DNA of 64,000 nucleotides from Bacteroidales bacterium UBA4912. GTDB taxonomy: Bacteria > Bacteroidota > Bacteroidia > Bacteroidales > Dysgonomonadaceae. Positions 8,398 to 18,122 of this stretch are shown here, one piece after another. Within the stretch, counting starts at the first letter, position 1. Each line of letters begins with the position of its first letter. The notes beneath the pieces were generated by a model. It had not been told where the DNA came from. It saw nothing but the letters and a program-made list of their open reading frames with translations, and searched no databases. The translations under genes were made by a program, and so were the position numbers. The stretch spans positions 1-64,000 of the forward strand of contig DHCC01000003.1 of NCBI GenBank assembly GCA_002398875.1, read 5' to 3'.

Positions 8398-9678
8398 TTA
8401 CCAGGCAAAAATAGGATACTTTTTCATTGTCGTATTCACCTTCTCTCTGACTGATGATATTGTTTTGCTGTCATCAGGATTAGCAAGTACTGTATCAATC
8501 ATCTCAACAATCTCACCCATGAGACTTTCTTTAGCACCACGAGTTGTGATTGCAGGCGTACCAAAACGCAGACCTGAAGTCTGGAACGGTGATCTGTCAT
8601 CGAAAGGAACCATATTCTTATTTACGGTAATATCAGCTTTCACCAACATATTTTCTCCCTTTTTACCGGTTAAATGTGGGAATTTTGATCGTAAATCCAC
8701 CAGTATGATATGATTGTCGGTACCACCTGATACTACATTATATCCCAAATCTACGAATGCCTGTGCCATTGTAGCAGCATTTTTCTTTACCTGAAGTTGA
8801 TATTCTTTGTATTCAGGTTGAAGCGCTTCATGGAAAGCCACTGCCTTAGCTGCAATAATATGCTCCAGAGGACCTCCCTGCATTCCCGGGAAAACAGCAG
8901 AATCAAGCATCGCAGACATCATTTTAACCTCACCTTTAGGAGTTTTCACACCCCATGGATTCTCAAAATCCTTACCCATCAAGATAACCCCGCCACGCGG
9001 TCCGCGAAGGGTTTTGTGAGTTGTGGATGTTACTATATGCGCATATTTCAGAGGATTATCAAGTAAACCGGCAGCAATTAATCCTGCTGGATGTGCCATA
9101 TCAACCATGAAGATTGCACCTATCTCATCTGCTACTTTACGGATTCGGGCATAATCCCATTCACGCGAATAAGCAGACGCACCTGCAATAATCAATTTAG
9201 GTTTCTCGTTGCGTGCAACCATTTCCAACTGATCATAATCAACATGCTGGTCATCTTCCCTGACATTATATTCAAGCGGATGAAACATTAGTCCTGAGAA
9301 ATTTACAGGAGACCCGTGTGTCAGATGCCCTCCATGTGATAGGTTTAAACCAAGGAATTTATCACCTGCTTTTAAGCAAGCCAGAAATACTGCAGCATTT
9401 GCCTGAGCACCTGAATGCGGTTGTACGTTTGCCCACTCTGCATTAAACAACTGCTTTAGTCTGTCTATTGCAAGTTGCTCACTCATGTCAACAACCTCAC
9501 AGCCGCCATAATATCTTCTTCCGGGATATCCCTCAGCATATTTGTTTGTAAGTACAGAGCCAGCAGCTTCCATTACCTGCTCACTGACAAAATTTTCAGA
9601 AGCTATCAGCTCCAGACCTTTTAGTTGACGCTCGCGTTCTTTCTCGATAATTTCAAAGATGTGCTTATCTCTATTCAT
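8398..9678 (-). CDS. glyA: Serine hydroxymethyltransferase
   Basis: A 426-residue cytoplasmic PLP enzyme converting serine plus tetrahydrofolate to glycine plus methylene-THF. Visible signatures are [12 protein letters not shown] near the N-terminus, [33 protein letters not shown], and the PLP-lysine motif [13 protein letters not shown] around residue 220. I start it at the ATG at 9678 (MNRDKHIFE), which fits family N-termini; a start 9 codons upstream is open but would place the promoter box at 9703-9710 at its own start codon. Confidence 0.97.
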   Translation of the reverse strand: MNRDKHIFEIIEKERERQLKGLELIASENFVSEQVMEAAGSVLTNKYAEGYPGRRYYGGCEVVDMSEQLAIDRLKQLFNAEWANVQPHSGAQANAAVFLACLKAGDKFLGLNLSHGGHLTHGSPVNFSGLMFHPLEYNVREDDQHVDYDQLEMVARNEKPKLIIAGASAYSREWDYARIRKVADEIGAIFMVDMAHPAGLIAAGLLDNPLKYAHIVTSTTHKTLRGPRGGVILMGKDFENPWGVKTPKGEVKMMSAMLDSAVFPGMQGGPLEHIIAAKAVAFHEALQPEYKEYQLQVKKNAATMAQAFVDLGYNVVSGGTDNHIILVDLRSKFPHLTGKKGENMLVKADITVNKNMVPFDDRSPFQTSGLRFGTPAITTRGAKESLMGEIVEMIDTVLANPDDSKTISSVREKVNTTMKKYPIFAW

Positions 9679-9702
9679 CTGCTTATATTTAAAAATGACG
9701 TG

Positions 9703-9710
9703 CAAAAATA
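9703..9710 (-). promoter_or_regulatory. Candidate -7 promoter box for glyA
   Basis: The minus strand reads TATTTTTG, matching TAnnTTTG, 24 bases before the chosen glyA ATG. This supports the shorter start. Confidence 0.5.
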
Positions 9711-9752
9711 GTGAAGTTTAACAACAAACGGAAGTTATTAATGATTCAATTT

Positions 9753-10829
9753 TCAGATATTATTATAATACCACTTATATAAAATCTCTACACCCTCTTC
9801 AACTTCAATCTTATGCTTCCATCCAAGACTATTAAGCTTGGTAACATCAGTAAGTTTTCTCATGGTGCCGTCAGGTTTTGAATCATCAAAAAGTATCTCA
9901 CCTTTATACCCAATTGTATTTTTAATTAGAAATGCCAGGTCATATATTGAAATCTCCTTTCCGGTTCCTATATTTATATGACAATTTCTGATCTCTTTCT
10001 TGTTTTCAATTAAATCTGCAAAATCAACATTCTCCATTATAAAGACACAAGCGTCAGCCATCTCTTCGCTCCAAAGGAATTCACGCAAAGGATGACCTGT
10101 TCCCCACAGTTTTACATACTTATCTGTAATTCCATATTTGCCCAAAATATCAATAATTTCCTTGTTACTGCTTTCACCGGTAACCTGTTCTACGGGACGA
10201 GCATTCAGATCTCTTTTTAAAGTTTCCTGGTCACCATCCATCAACGCTTTAGAAAGATGTATTTTTCTAATCATAGCAGGCAGGACATGGCTCTTTTCCA
10301 GATCAAAATTATCATTCGGTCCGTATAAATTTGTAGGCATAACAGCGATATAGTTTGTGCCATACTGAATATTAAAGCTCTCACACATCTTTAATCCTGC
10401 AATTTTTGCAATGGCATACGGCTCATTTGTATATTCAAGAGGTCCTGTAAGTAATGAATCCTCAGTCATAGGCTGACTCGCTTCCTTTGGATAAATACAT
10501 GTACTGCCCAGGAACAGGAGCTTCTTTACGTTGTTGCGAAAGCTCTCACCGATAACATTGTTTTGAATCTGCAGATTTTTGTATATAAAATCAGCTCTGT
10601 AGTTATTGTTGGCTATTATACCCCCCACATGTGCTGCTGCAAGAAATACATATTCCGGTTTTTCTTCTTCAAAAAACCGGGACACTTCTGCACTATTCAT
10701 CAGATCCAGCTCTTTGTGAGTTCTGCCAATCAGATTTGTGTAACCTTTATCTGTAAGGTTATTCCAAATAGCCGAACCTACTAAACCTCGATGACCGGCT
10801 ACATATATCTTGGTCGATTTATCAATCAT
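9753..10829 (-). CDS. fcl: GDP-L-fucose synthase
   Basis: A 358-residue short-chain dehydrogenase (extended SDR) that epimerises and reduces GDP-4-keto-6-deoxymannose to GDP-L-fucose. It shows the Rossmann motif GHRGLVGSAIW at residues 12-22, LGSTCIYP with the catalytic serine, YAIAK as the YxxxK pair, and the family segments PTNLYGPNDNFD and WGTGHPLREFLW. GDP-mannose 4,6-dehydratase (gmd), the preceding enzyme, is not next to it and is presumably elsewhere. The product feeds surface glycan or capsule synthesis, consistent with the nearby rfb genes. Confidence 0.95.
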   Translation of the reverse strand: MIDKSTKIYVAGHRGLVGSAIWNNLTDKGYTNLIGRTHKELDLMNSAEVSRFFEEEKPEYVFLAAAHVGGIIANNNYRADFIYKNLQIQNNVIGESFRNNVKKLLFLGSTCIYPKEASQPMTEDSLLTGPLEYTNEPYAIAKIAGLKMCESFNIQYGTNYIAVMPTNLYGPNDNFDLEKSHVLPAMIRKIHLSKALMDGDQETLKRDLNARPVEQVTGESSNKEIIDILGKYGITDKYVKLWGTGHPLREFLWSEEMADACVFIMENVDFADLIENKKEIRNCHINIGTGKEISIYDLAFLIKNTIGYKGEILFDDSKPDGTMRKLTDVTKLNSLGWKHKIEVEEGVEILYKWYYNNI

Positions 10830-10915
10830 ATAATTTGTTTTTAATATCTGTTATCTATTGCTAGAAATAAAATAAAGCTCTATTTTCGCTATTATAAATT
10901 TATAATTGTAATAAA

Positions 10916-11458
10916 ATGAAAAAAACTATTTTTACTCTGTTGTTTTCTATTGGAATACTTATGAGTGCAAATGCCCAGTTCACTAGCTATATCAGGTTGT
11001 CAGGAGACATCGGCATAGTTTCAAACAGTGAGAAGGACAAAAAGTTCGGAGTTGGCGGAACAGTATCCTGGCTTACTGTTGACAATCTGATTTCGGGCAA
11101 CGAATACAATTATATATCACTGGGTATAAAAGGATTCAACAATCCTTATGGTGAAGGTAAACTCTTTTCAAGTATAATGAATGACGAGGATGATGGTTTT
11201 AATTATATTATGCCATTACTTGGTTACAGGTTTACTCAAAAAGGGGTTGAAGAAGGCTTTTTTATCGAACCGAGAATAGGTGCAGCATTTGGCGCAAGTT
11301 ATACAGCATTTGCTATTTCACCATTAGCAGGATATTCATTCAATAACCTGGATTTTTCCATTTATTGTGATATGGGCTTCGGCTCTGAAATCAGTGCTAT
11401 ACAGAAAAAGAGTTTTTTTACACCGGGGTTAAGTATTGCCTATAGCTTCGGATTTTAA
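10916..11458 (+). CDS. Hypothetical outer-membrane beta-barrel protein
   Basis: A 180-residue secreted protein. A clear signal peptide (MKKTIFTLLFSIGILMSANA) is followed by Gln-Phe, giving mature QFTSY. The rest alternates polar and hydrophobic residues with many Gly and aromatics and ends in Phe (YSFGF), as small OmpA/OmpX-like barrels do. Function is unknown. It is a single gene between fcl (divergent) and rfbB (convergent, 5 bases between stops). Confidence 0.75.
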   Translation: MKKTIFTLLFSIGILMSANAQFTSYIRLSGDIGIVSNSEKDKKFGVGGTVSWLTVDNLISGNEYNYISLGIKGFNNPYGEGKLFSSIMNDEDDGFNYIMPLLGYRFTQKGVEEGFFIEPRIGAAFGASYTAFAISPLAGYSFNNLDFSIYCDMGFGSEISAIQKKSFFTPGLSIAYSFGF

Positions 11459-11463
11459 AATAA

Positions 11464-12522
11464 CTATTCACCATACATCTTTTTATAGTAGTTCATGTAT
11501 TCACCGCTCGTTACATGATCCAGCCATTCTTGGTTTTCAAGATACCAGCTCACAGTTTTTTCCAGTCCTTCCTCAAATTGTAGTGAGGGCTCCCATCCAA
11601 GTTCATTTTTCAGTTTGGAAGCATCAATAGCATAACGGAGGTCGTGCCCTGCCCTGTCTGTTACGTACGTGATCAGTCTTGCTGATTCTCCATCTGCTCT
11701 TCCAAGCAGTTTGTCAGCAACTTTTACTATGAGATGAATAAGGTCGATATTCTTCCATTCATTTAATCCACCAATATTGTAGGTTTCACCCTTACGTCCT
11801 TTATGGAATATTAAATCTATAGCTTTGGCATGATCTTCTACATAAAGCCAGTCTCTTACATTCTCCCCTTTTCCGTAAACAGGTAAAGGTTTGTTGTGAC
11901 GTATATTATTAATAAAAAGGGGAATTAGTTTTTCAGGAAACTGATAGGGTCCATAGTTGTTTGAACAGTTTGAAATTACAACCGGTAATCCATACGTATC
12001 CCTGTAGGCCCTCACAAAATGATCGGAAGAAGCTTTTGAAGCTGAATAAGGTGAATGAGGATCATAAGAAGTTTCTTCTGTAAACGGATGTTCTCCAAAT
12101 TCAAGTGACCCATATACCTCATCAGTCGAAACATGATAAAACAATTTGTCGTTGAAATCATTTTTCCAAAGTTCTCTAGCAGCTTGCAAAAGATTGAGAG
12201 TGCCCATTATGTTTGTACGTGCAAAAGAAAACGGGTCTGTAATTGAACGGTCGACATGGCTCTCTGCAGCAAGATGAATGACGCCATCAATATTATACTT
12301 GCCGAAAAGGTTTTGCATTTCATCAAAATCACAGATATCAGCCTTTACAAAAGAATAATTAGGCTTATCTTCTACATCTTCAAGATTCAATAAGTTCCCG
12401 GCATAAGTGAGTGAATCGACGTTGATTATTTGATACTCCGGATAATTGTTAAGAAACTGTCTTACTACGTGCGAACCTATAAAACCGGCTCCTCCTGTTA
12501 TCAAAATATTTTTCCTTACCAT
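11464..12522 (-). CDS. rfbB: dTDP-glucose 4,6-dehydratase
   Basis: A 352-residue extended SDR, second enzyme of dTDP-L-rhamnose synthesis: dTDP-glucose to dTDP-4-keto-6-deoxyglucose. It shows ITGGAGFIGSH at the N-terminus, AAESHVDRSI, HVSTDEVYGSL with the catalytic Thr/Asp/Glu, YSASKAS as YxxxK, and NNYGPYQFPEKLIP. I take the ATG at 12522; the frame can be extended three codons to a TTG, which is less likely. It is the third gene of rfbA-rfbC-rfbB, 39 bases after rfbC. Confidence 0.96.
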   Translation of the reverse strand: MVRKNILITGGAGFIGSHVVRQFLNNYPEYQIINVDSLTYAGNLLNLEDVEDKPNYSFVKADICDFDEMQNLFGKYNIDGVIHLAAESHVDRSITDPFSFARTNIMGTLNLLQAARELWKNDFNDKLFYHVSTDEVYGSLEFGEHPFTEETSYDPHSPYSASKASSDHFVRAYRDTYGLPVVISNCSNNYGPYQFPEKLIPLFINNIRHNKPLPVYGKGENVRDWLYVEDHAKAIDLIFHKGRKGETYNIGGLNEWKNIDLIHLIVKVADKLLGRADGESARLITYVTDRAGHDLRYAIDASKLKNELGWEPSLQFEEGLEKTVSWYLENQEWLDHVTSGEYMNYYKKMYGE

Positions 12523-12561
12523 ATCACTCAAAATATTTATTTATAATTTAAATTTATAGCT

Positions 12562-13116
12562 TTACTCATCGAAATAGATAGAATTAAAATCCATAAGCTG
12601 ATTATTCTTATCTTTCTCCGACAATATTATATCTTCTTTCGGCAGTAACCAATCTATATTGAGCTGCTTATCATCCCACTTTATTCCTTCTGCATGTTCG
12701 GGAGCATAAAAGTTATCACATTTATACTGACATACAGCGTAATCACTCAGAACAATAAAACCGTGTGCGAAGCCACGCGGAATGAAAGTTTGTAATTTGT
12801 TGTCGTCCGACAATTCAACTGATACGCACTTACCAAATGTTGGAGATTTATGTCTGAGATCTACTGCAATATCAAGCACCTTTCCTCTTATTACTCTAAT
12901 AAGTTTTGCCTGAGCAAAAGGTGGTTTCTGATAATGCAAACCTCTTAGAACACCATATTTAGAGCTGCTTTCATTATCTTGAACAAAAACAGTCTTACAC
13001 ACTTTATTCTCAAATTCTTTTTGAGAAAACGATTCGAAAAAATATCCCCTGTTATCTTTATATACTTTCGGCTTAATTATTACAAGCCCTTCTATATCTG
13101 TCTTTTTTACATCCAT
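12562..13116 (-). CDS. rfbC: dTDP-4-dehydrorhamnose 3,5-epimerase
   Basis: A 184-residue cupin-fold epimerase acting on the RfbB product. It shows IIKPKVYKDNRGYFFESF at the N-terminus, GVLRGLHYQKPP with the catalytic His, FIPRGFAHGF, and the Tyr-containing VCQYKCDNFY. The start at 13116 (MDVKKTDIEG) matches family N-termini and begins 5 bases after the rfbA stop. A longer reading running back into rfbA is a frame overlap only. Confidence 0.95.
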   Translation of the reverse strand: MDVKKTDIEGLVIIKPKVYKDNRGYFFESFSQKEFENKVCKTVFVQDNESSSKYGVLRGLHYQKPPFAQAKLIRVIRGKVLDIAVDLRHKSPTFGKCVSVELSDDNKLQTFIPRGFAHGFIVLSDYAVCQYKCDNFYAPEHAEGIKWDDKQLNIDWLLPKEDIILSEKDKNNQLMDFNSIYFDE

Positions 13117-13121
13117 AAAAA

Positions 13122-14000
13122 TCAATCCATATCTATAAGTTTCAAAAGATACTGACCGTATTGATTCTTTTTCATTGGTTCTGCAATACGTATTATATCC
13201 TCTTTTGAAATCCACTTGTTGTACCATGCAATCTCTTCCAGACAAGCAATTTTTAATCCTTGTCGTTTCTCTAACACCTCAATAAATGTTGAAGCTTCTG
13301 ATAGTGAATCATGTGTACCGGTATCCAGCCATGCAAAACCTCGTCCTAGTAGTTGCAGATTCAATTTATGCTCTTTAAGATATATCCCGTTTACAGTGGT
13401 TATCTCTAGTTCTCCACGTGCCGAAGGTTTTATTTTCTTTGCAATTTCGATAACACTGTTAGGATAAAAGTATAAACCTACCACAGCATAATTAGACTTT
13501 GGTTTTTTTGGTTTCTCTTCTATCGATTTGACTTTATTGTCTTTATCAAAATCAACAACCCCATATCGCTCAGGATCATTAACATAATAACCAAATATTG
13601 TTGCTTGGTGACTGTTTTCGGTTTGTGCTACCGCTTCTTGCAGCATAAGTCTGAAACTCTGTCCGTAAAAGATATTATCACCAAGAATAAGACACACAGA
13701 GTCGTTCCCAATAAACTTTTCACCTATTATGAATGCTTGTGCCAGACCATCAGGACTTGGCTGTTCTGCATATTCAAAATTCACTCCGTAATCTGATCCA
13801 TCGCCCAAAAGGCGTTTGAATCCCGGGAGATCAGAGGGTGTCGAAATAATAAGTATATCTCTTATCCCGGCCAACATCAATGTGGAGATAGGATAATAAA
13901 CCATTGGTTTATCAAAAATAGGCAGCATTTGTTTGGAAACACCTTTGGTGATAGGGTATAATCTGGAGCCAGAACCTCCGGCTAATACAATGCCTTTCAT
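13122..14000 (-). CDS. rfbA: Glucose-1-phosphate thymidylyltransferase
   Basis: A 292-residue nucleotidyltransferase making dTDP-glucose from dTTP and glucose-1-phosphate. It shows [13 protein letters not shown] with [15 protein letters not shown] downstream, LGDNIFYG with the metal-binding Asp, and [21 protein letters not shown]. It is the first gene of the rfbACB operon, with a promoter box at 14028-14035. The fourth pathway gene, rfbD (reductase), is absent from this cluster. Confidence 0.97.
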   Translation of the reverse strand: MKGIVLAGGSGSRLYPITKGVSKQMLPIFDKPMVYYPISTLMLAGIRDILIISTPSDLPGFKRLLGDGSDYGVNFEYAEQPSPDGLAQAFIIGEKFIGNDSVCLILGDNIFYGQSFRLMLQEAVAQTENSHQATIFGYYVNDPERYGVVDFDKDNKVKSIEEKPKKPKSNYAVVGLYFYPNSVIEIAKKIKPSARGELEITTVNGIYLKEHKLNLQLLGRGFAWLDTGTHDSLSEASTFIEVLEKRQGLKIACLEEIAWYNKWISKEDIIRIAEPMKKNQYGQYLLKLIDMD

Positions 14001-14027
14001 TTTTATTTAAATATTTTTCAGTTTTTA

Positions 14028-14035
14028 CAAAGATA
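14028..14035 (-). promoter_or_regulatory. Candidate -7 promoter box for rfbACB
   Basis: The minus strand reads TATCTTTG, a match to TAnnTTTG, 27 bases upstream of the rfbA ATG and between the trmD stop and rfbA. Confidence 0.55.
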
Positions 14036-14042
14036 TAAAAAG

Positions 14043-14714
14043 TTATAACAAATCAGGTCTTAGTTTTTTTGTACGCACCACCGCTTGCTCATGTCTCCAC
14101 TCCTGAATTTTCTTTTCATGACCTGAAAGAAGAACTTCAGGCACTTTCCAACCTTTATATTCAGATGGCCTGGTATAAACGGGAGGTGCCAGCAAACCAT
14201 CCTGAAATGAATCTGATAGTGCCGACTGCTCATCACCAATAACCCCGGGTATTAGTCTTACAACAGCATCAGCAATCATTGCTGCTGCAAGTTCACCTCC
14301 TGTAAGTACAAAATCACCTATAGATATTTCGCGGGTAATAAGATGTTCTCTCACCCTAAAATCTATACCTTTATAATGACCACACAGTATTATAATATTT
14401 TTCAGTAGCGAAAGTTCATTTGCAACAGATTGAGTAAAAACCTCTCCGTCAGGTGTAGTGAAAATAACCTCATCATATTCTCGCTGAGATTTAAGGTGAG
14501 AAATTACCCTGTCGATTGGTTCTATTTGTAAGACCATGCCTGCCTCACCACCATAAGGATAATCATCTACTCTTTTATGTTTATCCAATGTGTAATCACG
14601 CAGATTGTGCAAGCCAAACGTCGTAAGACCCTTATCCTGAGCCCTCTTTAATATGCTAGTATGAAGAGCACCTTCGATCATCTCGGGTAGCACAGTTATA
14701 ATATCAATCCTCAT
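14043..14714 (-). CDS. trmD: tRNA (guanine(37)-N1)-methyltransferase TrmD
   Basis: A 223-residue SPOUT-class methyltransferase that makes m1G37 in tRNAs and so prevents frameshifting. Visible are [12 protein letters not shown] at the N-terminus, [29 protein letters not shown] and the trefoil-knot segment [16 protein letters not shown], followed by [10 protein letters not shown]. Family-typical length. It stands apart from the usual rpsP-rimM-trmD-rplS cluster. Confidence 0.97.
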   Translation of the reverse strand: MRIDIITVLPEMIEGALHTSILKRAQDKGLTTFGLHNLRDYTLDKHKRVDDYPYGGEAGMVLQIEPIDRVISHLKSQREYDEVIFTTPDGEVFTQSVANELSLLKNIIILCGHYKGIDFRVREHLITREISIGDFVLTGGELAAAMIADAVVRLIPGVIGDEQSALSDSFQDGLLAPPVYTRPSEYKGWKVPEVLLSGHEKKIQEWRHEQAVVRTKKLRPDLL

Positions 14715-14751
14715 TTATCAAAAATACTAGAAATTAAACTCAATAAAAAAT

Positions 14752-17244
14752 TTAATTGACTTCCTGTGTTGTTGTACCTCCCTGTTGTGTACCGCTCTCA
14801 CCCTGCATTACGTCTTCGTTGGTGATACTTCTTTGTACTCGCTTTACTGAAGTTTTCAGATCGCCAAAACGATAAGTTACACTAAGGGTTAAATTTCTCA
14901 TTGGATTTAGAGCTATTACCTTTTGAGTAAAACTTTCGCCTCTTGTTGTAGAGGAGAACTCTCTGTACTCTGAAAAAAGATTTTGAATATTTAAAGAGAG
15001 ATCAAGTTTTTTCTCTATGAAACTTTTTTGAAGGCTTAATGAATAAAAATAGAACGGAGACTGCTCTGTCTGTAATTGAATTCGGTTTAGAAAAGTACCT
15101 CCATTTACCCCAATCCTTAAATCTTTTGGAAATGTGAAAGTCAAACCGCCATAAGCCCGACCGGAGAACCCACTGTTTTGCAATGCGATATTCTCTTCGG
15201 TACTTTTAATATCAGTATAGTTCAATCCTCCGTTTAAATAAGTGCGTATCATTTCACTTGGAGTCCAGCTCAGATAAATATTTGTACCAACATTATGATT
15301 ACGCCCAATATTTGCATAAGTGTTATGTGTAACTGATTTCTCAATTCCATCAACTGTTTTCTGATCAATAAAACTATAGGGTGTGACCGCATTCTTAGCA
15401 AAAGAATAGCTTAAAGTTGCATTAAAATTCAATTTCTGCGAGAATGAGCCATAGTTTATATTGAAGTTGTGCTGTTGTTCAGAATCCAATCTGGGATTAC
15501 CATAACTAATATTATTTGGATCTACGTCATTAACATACGGGTTTAAATACCAGATACCCGGACGGGATATTCGCATATTGTAACCGCCCCTCAGTGTTTG
15601 CGTCATTCCTATTTGGTAGGATACTGTAGCAGAGGGAACCAGATCAAAAAAATTAGTGCCTACAACCGTATCTACATCAGCACTCATAAAATGTATGTCC
15701 TGCATTGTATGTTCAGCTCTTATCCCGAGTTTCATTCCAAATTTACCGGATTTATAACTGTACCCTGCATAGCCTGATGATATATTTTGAGAGTGATCCA
15801 GATCATTTTTCCTAAGTAAATCTGGTTTCCAGGTATTGTCTGTAACATCAAAAAAAGTATGATCAGCACGACTTGAATTATCTCTGAAAATATACTTTAA
15901 TCCTGTTTCAATGCCATGTTTGTTATCCAATGGATTCACATAGTCAACCTGTATTGTATGCTCATCGCCTCCCGCATCATTAATACTTTTCAAGCGATAA
16001 CCGTCGGGATAATAAAATACACCTCCCGGCTCAACATCATATACACTCTCATATTCACTGTCATTTGGATTTCGTTCATATCTATAAGATCCCGTAAGCA
16101 TTTCTCCTTTTTTTTTGAAACTGCGCTGATAATCTGCTGAAAGGTTCATGCCTCCAAAATGGTTTTTGCTATTACTTTCAGTAGTGTATGAATAAGGACG
16201 GGCTTCACCTGAAACTGCTTGCTGTTTTGACAGTGAATTAAAATCTCCTCCAAATCGCGAGACCGAGAGGTTAAATAAATTCAAAGTGTCTGGTTCATAA
16301 CTCATTGATCCTGTAAAAAACAGTCCCTTGCCGCTGCTTTCTGAAGTACCCTCCTGAGTCAGTGTATTTATTGGGAATGGCTCTACTTCTTCTCTTGTGA
16401 AAGTCGACTCGGATGCGGGCTGTGCATGATTAAAGTAGCTTGCATTTCCTGTGAAACCAAACTTCCCATATTTTGTTGCCAAATACATATTTGCTCCATA
16501 ACCTCCAAATGTATTTGCATTTGCACCCACGGAACCTGAATAACCATCATCAACTCTTTTGTCTGTTACAATATTTATAATACCTCCCACTCCTTCTGCA
16601 TCGTAGCGTGCCCCCGGATCAGTAATAACTTCAATATCCTTAATGCTGTTAGCAGGCATACTTTTAAGCACCTGTGAAGGATTTGAAGATACCATATTTG
16701 AGGGTTTCCCATTTACATATATCTTAAAGTTTGAAGAGCCTTTCAATTGAATCTGATCTTCGCCGTCTACAGTAACCAATGGCACCTTTCGTAATAAGTC
16801 AAGAACATTTGATGTAGTTGATTCTGGATCGTCTTTTGCGCTGTATGTTAGTTTATCAATTTCCACTTTTACCAACGGAGTCTGTGCAGTGACACTTATT
16901 TCATCAAGCTGTGTAGAGGATTCTGACATAGCGATATCACCCATATTATAAGTTGCGGCAGATGAAGTAAGATTTACTGTTTCTTCAACATGATCCATGC
17001 CAACAAAATTAAATGTGAAGATGTATTGACCTTTCTCGAGCTCAGTAGAAAAGCTGCCATTTTCTTTTGTAGCAAATTTCCTAATACTTTTTTCAGGTGA
17101 TTCTTTTTTTGCAACTGAAATTGTTGCATAAGGCAGTGGTTTGTTGTCAGTGGAGGTTACCAATCTTCCATTAACTGTAATACTTTGAGCAATAATTGTT
17201 GTTGTAAACAAAAAGCTCATAAAAAGAACAAATGAATGTTTCAT
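14752..17244 (-). CDS. TonB-receptor-like outer membrane beta-barrel protein (OMP_b-brl_3 type)
   Basis: An 830-residue exported outer-membrane protein. The signal peptide (FVLFMSFLFTTTIIAQ) is followed by a carboxypeptidase-regulatory-like beta-sandwich (about residues 20-110), a TonB-box-like LDEISVTAQ, a plug domain containing FKIYVNGKPSNMV and GGIINIVTDKRVD, and a barrel with many aromatic strands. The C-terminus carries a short Gln/Thr-rich tail (GTQQGGTTTQEVN) instead of ending in the final strand. Such proteins are common in Bacteroidetes and their substrates are mostly unknown; no SusD partner is present. It precedes trmD by 37 bases on the same strand. Confidence 0.85.
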   Translation of the reverse strand: MKHSFVLFMSFLFTTTIIAQSITVNGRLVTSTDNKPLPYATISVAKKESPEKSIRKFATKENGSFSTELEKGQYIFTFNFVGMDHVEETVNLTSSAATYNMGDIAMSESSTQLDEISVTAQTPLVKVEIDKLTYSAKDDPESTTSNVLDLLRKVPLVTVDGEDQIQLKGSSNFKIYVNGKPSNMVSSNPSQVLKSMPANSIKDIEVITDPGARYDAEGVGGIINIVTDKRVDDGYSGSVGANANTFGGYGANMYLATKYGKFGFTGNASYFNHAQPASESTFTREEVEPFPINTLTQEGTSESSGKGLFFTGSMSYEPDTLNLFNLSVSRFGGDFNSLSKQQAVSGEARPYSYTTESNSKNHFGGMNLSADYQRSFKKKGEMLTGSYRYERNPNDSEYESVYDVEPGGVFYYPDGYRLKSINDAGGDEHTIQVDYVNPLDNKHGIETGLKYIFRDNSSRADHTFFDVTDNTWKPDLLRKNDLDHSQNISSGYAGYSYKSGKFGMKLGIRAEHTMQDIHFMSADVDTVVGTNFFDLVPSATVSYQIGMTQTLRGGYNMRISRPGIWYLNPYVNDVDPNNISYGNPRLDSEQQHNFNINYGSFSQKLNFNATLSYSFAKNAVTPYSFIDQKTVDGIEKSVTHNTYANIGRNHNVGTNIYLSWTPSEMIRTYLNGGLNYTDIKSTEENIALQNSGFSGRAYGGLTFTFPKDLRIGVNGGTFLNRIQLQTEQSPFYFYSLSLQKSFIEKKLDLSLNIQNLFSEYREFSSTTRGESFTQKVIALNPMRNLTLSVTYRFGDLKTSVKRVQRSITNEDVMQGESGTQQGGTTTQEVN

Positions 17245-17377
17245 TTTTTTAATGTGGTTGTTTTGGTTGAATACAGTGGTTATGTGGATATTAATTGTAA
17301 AAGTAAAATAAATTTGCTTTCAATATGTTGAAAACTTATTCATTAATCATTTTTAACCATAAACTCAAGTGAGACAA

Positions 17378-17545
17378 TCACTTTGATTTAAGGCGACCGT
17401 TTTTTCGAAGCTGCTGGTCAAGCATCCACTGGATCTGACCGTTAACACTTCTGAATTCATCAACAGCCCATTTCTCAATAGCTTCCATTGTTTCAGAATC
17501 CAATCGCAAGGCAAAATTTTTGGTTGTCTTATCTTTTTTTGTCAT
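17378..17545 (-). CDS. Arc-family (ribbon-helix-helix) DNA-binding protein
   Basis: A 55-residue protein with a short basic N-terminus followed by NFALRLDSETMEAIEKWA and SVNGQIQWMLDQQLRKNGR. This is the beta-strand plus two-helix arrangement of Arc/MetJ-type ribbon-helix-helix proteins, in which the strand (NFALRL) enters the DNA major groove. Its ATG overlaps the stop of the upstream membrane protein in an ATGA, implying translational coupling. It is the last gene of an SPFH / membrane protein / Arc operon and could autoregulate it (inference). Small size makes automated annotation likely to miss it. Confidence 0.85.
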   Translation of the reverse strand: MTKKDKTTKNFALRLDSETMEAIEKWAVDEFRSVNGQIQWMLDQQLRKNGRLKSK

Positions 17546-18063
17546 CCTATTTCATCTCCATACTTACCTAATTCTATAAGTATATCTTTTAAGTATTCAG
17601 GATTTTGTGACCCTATTAAAATACTTTTCCCGTCTATTAAATCTATTTTCAATCCCATCCGACCTTTCACAGTGTAAGCTACGGTTCCTTTTCTTTTTTT
17701 CCTGAAACCCCAACCACCATATTCAAATATTGGCTTATATCTGACGATATAAAGTTTATCAACAGTTTTCCAATCAATAAATTTATATCTCCATTGAAAA
17801 GGGAAGTATCTTAAATAAATGCCATCACTGTTTATAAAGGTTTGAAGTTTACTGAACAATGATAAGAGAATCGAGAATAAAAGAATCAAAACAGCAAGAA
17901 TTATTAGACCGATGTCACTCATAGGCTTATCACCGAACGGCTCATTAAATCCAATCTGTTTGACAGTTCCGAAAATAAATAACAGATTAACAATCAACAG
18001 TATTATCCAAACAAGCCAGCCTTGGTGTTGATCTTCCTGAAAGAACTTTCTTTTAATCCTCAT
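17542..18063 (-). CDS. Two-helix membrane protein with a PH-like C-terminal domain
   Basis: A 173-residue protein with two hydrophobic segments (about residues 15-36 and 50-71) and a beta-rich cytosolic tail. The tail (INSDGIYLRYFPFQW, WKTVDKLYIVRYKP, GLKIDLIDGKSILIGSQN) resembles bacterial PH-like (YdbS/YdbT) domains. No enzymatic motif is visible. It sits between the SPFH gene and the Arc-like gene, in an order I associate with other Bacteroidales, so it probably works with the SPFH protein. Function unknown. Confidence 0.75.
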   Translation of the reverse strand: MRIKRKFFQEDQHQGWLVWIILLIVNLLFIFGTVKQIGFNEPFGDKPMSDIGLIILAVLILLFSILLSLFSKLQTFINSDGIYLRYFPFQWRYKFIDWKTVDKLYIVRYKPIFEYGGWGFRKKRKGTVAYTVKGRMGLKIDLIDGKSILIGSQNPEYLKDILIELGKYGDEIG

Positions 18064-18122
18064 TTTCCTTGTGGATATAATTTTTCTGGTTTTAATCTTT
18101 TAAAATTCTCATCAATTATCTA

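Noticed and set aside
13117..13245. Longer rfbC start overlapping rfbA
   Set aside because: The extra 43 codons lie over the rfbA 3' end in another frame and do not resemble epimerase N-termini.
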